A stretch of 64,000 nucleotides of DNA from Mantis religiosa (taxonomy: Eukaryota > Arthropoda > Insecta > Mantodea > Mantidae): the NCBI GenBank assembly GCA_030765055.1, contig CM060947.1, forward strand, positions 97,292,936 through 97,356,935, written 5' to 3'. How positions within the stretch are numbered: position 1 is the stretch's first letter; the number at the start of each line of letters is the position of its first letter. The notes beneath the pieces are model-generated. The model had not been told where the DNA came from, did not search any database, and saw only the letters and a list, made by a program, of their open reading frames with translations. Made by a program: the position numbers and the translations under genes. Below, piece by piece: positions 57,034-64,000 of the stretch.

Positions 57034-57865
57034 CGGGGCGGATTTGTATGACCTAAAAATGGAAAATATGCAAGCATTTATGACCTAAAATAGCTTAAAT
57101 ATGAGCTAAAAGACAAATATGACCTTTATAACTCAATGAATTTATTACACATATTATATTAATTGGCAATAAAACTTAATAGTTTCTGCAGAAAAAGATC
57201 TATTGCTTCTTAATTCAGCAATTTATGGAATCTTTAAGTTTAAAAGACCCTAAATTAGAGAAGAATAATTATTGGAACTTAAGAAAAAAATTAATTAAGA
57301 GAATTAATTACGAGAAAAATATTCATACCTGGGGGTTAGTTTTCATTAGCAACAAAATTACATCGAATGACATTGTCTATTTTTAGATTGACAAACTGGA
57401 TGCCTTTTCAACTGTCAGACAGAATGTCCTTATATCTGGAGAAATTACGTTCCACATCATGAGGTTATAGGAGCATACTTGAAGTAATTTCATTAATCTG
57501 GGGAAAATTCCGGTACAGAATCTTCAAACTTTGCTTCAAGACCAACTGTACGAATGTTTGTTACCCGGTAAAGGAACCTTGTGGGCGTGCTGCTGGCATC
57601 TTTTATACAGACATAATGATGGTGTACTTTATTGTTAATGGCTGCTGACTGCACTATAATAATCATACATATGAACAAAATAAGAATTTATCATAGTCAT
57701 AAGCACAAATATGACTAAAAATATGAAAAAGCGAGAAAAATGACATTTAAGACCGAATAAAAATTGCATAATTTTCATCAGAAGACATTTATATATGTTT
57801 TTACTTATTTGAAACTCAGATTAAAAGCTTCATTAAAAATATGACATGCCATAGGAATCCGCCCC
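57034..57865 (-). mobile_element. Non-autonomous hAT-like element with transposase C-terminal scrap
   Basis: 832 bp with inverted ends GGGGCGGATT (57035 on the left, and the reverse complement of GGAATCCGCCCC on the right). Flanked by TTAATAATAACTA at 57021-57033 and 57866-57878, a 13-bp duplication. The minus-strand reading near 57350-57470 is DVERNFSRYKDILSDS and NLKIDNVI, the end of the hAT dimerisation domain, so it derives from a hAT transposon by deletion. The duplication is longer than the 8 bp normal for hAT. Confidence 0.78.
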
Positions 57866-57878
57866 TTAATAATAACTA

Positions 57879-59500
57879 AAGAGATTGTGCTTCCATATTT
57901 TAAAGTGCAAATAGTTTTCTTTGCTCCAAAAAGAGGATACCTTTTGGACATCCAGCTTGAATACTTTTAAAAAGCGAGAAAGCCGCTTATTGCGTAGTTG
58001 TAAACAATGCCCATTGTTAAGCTACTTGCCTTGCACCTGAAAGACTCTCTTGCAGTTTCATTTTTCTTATTTTTCCTATGTGTGAAATAGCCTTCATTTT
58101 ATTTTGAATAAAGGTGTATGCATTTTCTTGTATTGAGGAATCTGTTGCAAGTGACGCAATGCAATTGTTTGCTCACAGTCAACATACGGATATGCGGCAA
58201 ACGATAATGAAAAAGTATTGAAGAGACGCCTCATATTACTGTATAAATACAATTGAGACCTTATCTAGATTATTGAAGGGCTATATATGTTGAGATAAAC
58301 TTGTGGCCGCCTTGCATTACTTTGACATTTGTTTGTTCATAATGAAATTGATTTTAAAACATCTGGTTCCTTTCTCCATGTACGACCCCAGTTGCATTTC
58401 ATTGTTCTAACGTTATGAAATTTGAGACAAAATTAAAATGGGTGAGCTGTATGAAAAAGTGAGAAGAAAATATCTTATTCTTTATGGAAATTTATTATCA
58501 TTAATATAAATTTAACGTGCATTTATTTAATTCTATATGACAATCGTTTCGACTACTGTGGAGCAGAAGATGGGATTTGTGCGTGATGATATAGATGAAA
58601 TCATTTTGAAACTCAGTTTGACAAATTTACTATGTAATAATTTTTCCGGGCATTTCAAGAAAGTAAGACTAAAGTTATTCTTGACTGCTTTTACGATGTT
58701 TGCATACTATTTAAGACCTGAGAAAATAATCTACAAAAATACACTTTTTTTCTTTTTATCAACTGTAGAGGTGTGGATTGAGTGTCAAATTCAGCTCCTC
58801 AGGAATGTTTTCCTCAATACAAGAATGTTTAGAACTATAACTCTATCACTCTTCACACGCTGAGAAAAATATTTGCTTTGTCAGGGTTGCGAATATTATC
58901 ATTTCCTATATAGAAAATTTACTCGTTGTATCTCTCACAGGCTAAAGATTTTAGTAGCATGGTTTAGGAATTATTATCTATTGGCCGTCAGGTACGTAAT
59001 GCAGGCCAGATGTCAGAGCTAATCTTATCTCCTCCTGTGTTCTGAAACGCAGAATTCTTTGATGATAACTTCAGATTGAACACTTGTGACTTTATTTGTA
59101 AAATACATGAAAATTATATTAATTTATCAGGAAATATTAAAAGTACATGTGAGTTTTAGTCCTTTATATTAATGTCCATGTTGAAGATTTTGCAGTTACT
59201 GAAAGTTATTGGAATAGGAAGCGTATCTACTCAACATTCCGAGCTTCTTGAATTTCTCTTCTATTTCCATTACATATGTAATTACCAGATTATATTTTGT
59301 TTCTTATTTACAATGACTTTCTGCTATATAGGATAACTTAATCACTTCCAGCATTTAGCGTATTTAGGAGAGAGTAGGGAGAATGCTTATAGCATCGAAA
59401 GGTTTTCAATTACTCCAAAACGCACCAAAGTTACTTGAAATATTGTTTCCTGGGACACATCTGAGAATTATGGATGTAAAAGTAATAGTTTTTCCAAAAA
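57879..59500. other. Intergenic sequence, nothing recognised
   Basis: AT-rich. The plus frame at 58537-58863 (108 codons) is open but has no motif I know; I do not call it a gene. Confidence 0.45.
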
Positions 59501-59509
59501 CTATTTTTT

Positions 59510-60930
<1,421 letters not shown>

Positions 60931-62160
60931 CATCTGTTGAAATAAGTAAGGTGTTCTTCGAGACGGATAGTCGGGCGAAAGTTTTCACAAGTGTTTTTTC
61001 GTAAACTTGCATTTATGTTTGGACGCCGCCATCATGATCGATTTATAGCTTCTGCTATCCGCTCAAAGAGACCTGCTATTAGTTGCGCGCCTTCCTCTTG
61101 TAGTTTGTATCGGATGTGGGTAACGACTTTGTAAAATTGTAGGCAAAACGTTTCAAAAGTGGATGTTCGATTTCGACGCACGTTGATGCTGTGTCGTCTC
61201 CACTTCGTCGGGTCGGGTGTATTGTACTGCCAACATCTTTTCCATGGTTCATCTCACTCTTTACACCAGTTGTGTCAAATGAAAGGACCAGTTAACTCGA
61301 AACACACTTTATTTCTTACCCGAAATGCATTACAAGTTTCGCTTTGCAACTCTTCACTTACAGATACCTCTAACTGACTCGCATCCAGAAGTAAACCTCA
61401 TAAGATATACTGCTCTCAAGCACATTTTTTGTCAGAATTTATTAACAAATTCGGCCTCCTTCAATCTAGGCTATCATTTAAGTTCACATGCATCCATAAA
61501 TTACTAGGATATCATACAACAATTAACAAAATCAACTTCCTCCGATCAGAGGCTATCTAAACCACCACGTTTACGAAAAATTCACACGCATCGTTTAATT
61601 ACTATAGCATTCACGTGAGAATTGATTCTTTAATGCACGTTAAGTTACAACCTTTTAAATTAAGGAAAATGTGCTTATGTAAACGCCATAAAAGCCTTAT
61701 ATTTGCAAGTTTTTGCAATGAGAAGAGCAGAAAGGAGACCAAGAATGGCAAACTTTGATATATACATTTTGTTTCCATGTTAATATATCAGTGCCATTTC
61801 AACGAAAATCATTAGAGCCGTTTTTGGAAAATAAAAGCATAAAGCTTTTACATCATAAAGGTTAATTTGGGTGGGTAATTTTGTTGCAAATCATCGCAAG
61901 AAGATAGTGAAACGACAAGTTTGGTATTTAACTGACATTTCGTTTTTAAATTATGCTCTTCACACGCACACACGCATATACAGAGAGAGATAAAGATAGA
62001 GATAGAGATAGAGAGAGATACCCAGGCATTTTTTATCCAAAATTTCCCTTTGCACTAGGACGAAAACATACATTGGAAGGCAAAAAAATATATGTTCGGT
62101 GAACTCAAGATGTTAAACTTCTGATCAGAATGGAATATAGTTCTCTATTTACTAAACGCA
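60931..62160. other. Intergenic sequence, nothing recognised
   Basis: Includes a GC-richer patch (60950-61270) that may belong to the pogo-like element, and a short GA/GATA-type repeat at 61982-62020. No supported gene. Confidence 0.4.
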
Positions 62161-62164
62161 AACC

Positions 62165-62700
62165 GAGCAGGATGGCTCAGGCGGTTTCGTCTGTGGCCCG
62201 CATTCGGGAGTCCCGGGTTTGATTCTCGTGGTCGACCTACCTGATCCATAGGCTTTTTCAGGGATATTCATGGATCGCCTAGCAAATGCTAGGTAGGTTA
62301 ATTACATCCCCCGGATTTCCTATATCTCCATTTCATCTCCATTATCATTTCACATCATCTTTAGTCTGGTTATCTCTTTCAGGGTAGAAGTGTCGGCAGG
62401 TGTCTCGCGGTGCATGGCAGGATGACGACTTCCTCGTGCAGTAGCTAGGTGCTGATCTCCGAACCACAATAGGGGGGATGTCCGTTGTGCAGGCCTAACG
62501 GGGGAGGTTTCCTTCTAAGTAAAATTTAAGGACACTGTACTGTGCACTATTATGGCTCCTTGGGACGATCGCCCTCTATCCCCTCTCGCCTCACCCTTTC
62601 TCCCAAGGCCACTCCACTTGGGGACGTAGGTACAATAGATCAAGACTAATCACAGTGCCGAATCCGCTCTGTAGTAATCCTAATCCTACTAAATGTAAGC
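62165..62700 (+). repeat. tRNA-headed SINE, family Z
   Basis: Head with A-box TGGCTCAGGCGGTTTCG and B-box GGGTTTGATTCTCG (62172-62228), spaced as in tRNA genes. A GC-rich body follows, with the hairpin-forming CCTAGCAAATGCTAGG (62278-62293), and the 3' end is of the CCTAATCCTACTAA type. No second copy in this window and no clear target duplication, so the end is approximate. Confidence 0.65.
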
Positions 62701-64000
62701 GTTAGAGAGAATCACAGTTGTATTTCTCGTCTAGGTAATCTAAAATCTGGTCCAGCGGCTTAGAACTTGGTAATGCTCATCTGGTCTCCCTGCTATCGAC
62801 CTGATGCCTACTACTTATATGTATAATCGAGCTACTCAAAATGCTACCTGCCTTTATCTTTGTTAACAAATAACGCACTGATTACTCCACGTGGACATAT
62901 CATCTATCTGTCATTTGTGATTCCTGAGCATTCCACTGGCTGAAGTGATAGTGCTTAGCACACGTTCAAGAAACGCGCCAATACCCTCTCATGTTTTCCT
63001 AGAATAATTAGTGCGTTATCTGAGATGTTTGTACCTATTAACGAAGATGAGAGCAGCACAATAATACGTATAGATGAAATATTTCAGTGTCTATATTTAC
63101 TGTATTAGAGATGTATTGGAATTGAAAAATAATGTTTTGTATGAACGTTGTTATTTAAAATTATTGAGAGCTGGACAAAAACACACCGTGACCTTTGTTC
63201 CCACACATATTCTCTACTGGAGTTAAGCTATTGCAAACAAAGCCCTGCGAAGGCGGACTACATAATGTTGTGAAGCGTGTCACTTCTGCTCAGGTTTCGC
63301 TATGTGATACCATACATCCCAGAGAATCGATAGGGTTTATTTATTTTGAGTGTCGCTTTCAATGTTCTTTAGCCTTTCTCTGTGCTTGCCTTTAAAGAAA
63401 CAAGATCTGCTGCACTAAGAGCGAGGAAAAAATGTAGAAGACAGTTTGAAAGGTGAGCGAGCGACCATGCTACCTGTCGAGAAAGCCGGAGGGAAAATGA
63501 ACTGATATGTCTGGATTTTAAATCGACTCCTGGGCCGTTTTTCTTTAACCACGATGTAAATAGTCATTAAACTCTTGATTTTTTTACGTTACACATGCAG
63601 TGCTTTTATTTGGCTTTGTAAATTGTTCTTGGCCATAAATACGTTTACCTTATTTTTCAGTTTATTTACTAAAGCTCAGACTTAATTCAGCAAGAGTGCT
63701 TGTTCCGTATGTCATAGATAACTAGTAGCAAAGAGTGAACAAATATTAAGAAAATACTGGTAATATGATATCCACAAAAGATTAGGGAGAAAATTATCTT
63801 TGAAAAGTAAAACTTCCGATGTAAAAATAACATTGTTTTGCCGGAGACCCATGAAACATTCTCAATAAATAAGAAAAAAATGCAGGTTTGCAGAGTTGTA
63901 TCAAGATTTACCATCTGGTAACTTATGATAATGCCTCGCCGTACAAATGAATATTCCAAACATGAATAACAGCCCGTAAAATGCCACGAAAAAGAATTAA
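62701..64000. other. Intergenic sequence, nothing recognised
   Basis: No domain, RNA or repeat could be supported. Open frames at 63195-63395 (plus) and 63687-63959 (minus) have no recognised motif. Confidence 0.45.

Noticed and set aside
58537..58863. 108-codon plus-strand frame
   Set aside because: No recognisable motif, no repeat partner and no splice context; length is within chance expectation.

Overview
This window is eukaryotic nuclear DNA, almost certainly from an insect with a large, repeat-packed genome. Evidence: spliced genes with GT/AG introns of 5-12 kb, AT-rich background, many degraded arthropod-type transposons (mariner, hAT, Tc1-like, Kolobok-like, Ty3/gypsy, Penelope and several non-LTR families), tRNA-headed SINEs and long microsatellites. 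The intact selenocysteine gene PSTK argues against lineages that lost selenoproteins (e.g. Hymenoptera, Lepidoptera); a cockroach/termite-like insect fits, but the species cannot be named from sequence alone.

Only three host genes are visible, all on the + strand. (1) The last two coding exons of the mRNA-capping enzyme (RNGTT; 1690-1860 and 13881-14017), separated by a 12-kb intron filled with transposons. (2) TIM10B (Tim9b), a mitochondrial small-Tim chaperone: a twin-CX3C protein with one exon at 30446-30541 and its last exon at 36052-36252; its first, very short exon was not located. (3) PSTK (36288-37274), intronless and complete, starting 35 nt after the TIM10B stop codon, with a polyadenylation signal just after its own stop. 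The arrangement suggests one dicistronic TIM10B-PSTK mRNA linking a mitochondrial import chaperone to selenocysteine-tRNA synthesis.

Most of the rest is nested mobile DNA. RNGTT intron: a nearly complete RNase H-bearing LINE (3.06-7.19 kb), a LINE interrupted by two other LINE pieces (8.7-11.7 kb), a Penelope-like relic (11.7-13.1 kb) and another LINE end. 14.0-30 kb: a TIR-bounded tRNA-containing element, a D34D mariner split by a hAT MITE, a Ty3/gypsy element inside a ZMYM1-like hAT, SINEs, Tc1 and LINE relics. TIM10B intron: a mariner carrying three separate insertions, each with its own target-site duplication. 37.9-41.6 kb: a TTAA-flanked Kolobok-like transposon, a Tc1 relic and a tandem tRNA-element array. 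46-56 kb: a minus-strand LINE (outer) split by a second LINE (inner) with a perfect 12-bp duplication; the inner element's 3' region is a ~1.3-kb tract almost without G (427 consecutive bases with none), bordered by three hairpins. 57-64 kb: a hAT-like element with an odd 13-bp duplication, a pogo-like transposase relic carrying a huge poly-Asp microsatellite, and another SINE.

The most unusual items are the TIM10B-PSTK gene pair, the G-free LINE tail, and the tRNA-containing inverted-repeat element that also occurs as head-to-tail arrays.
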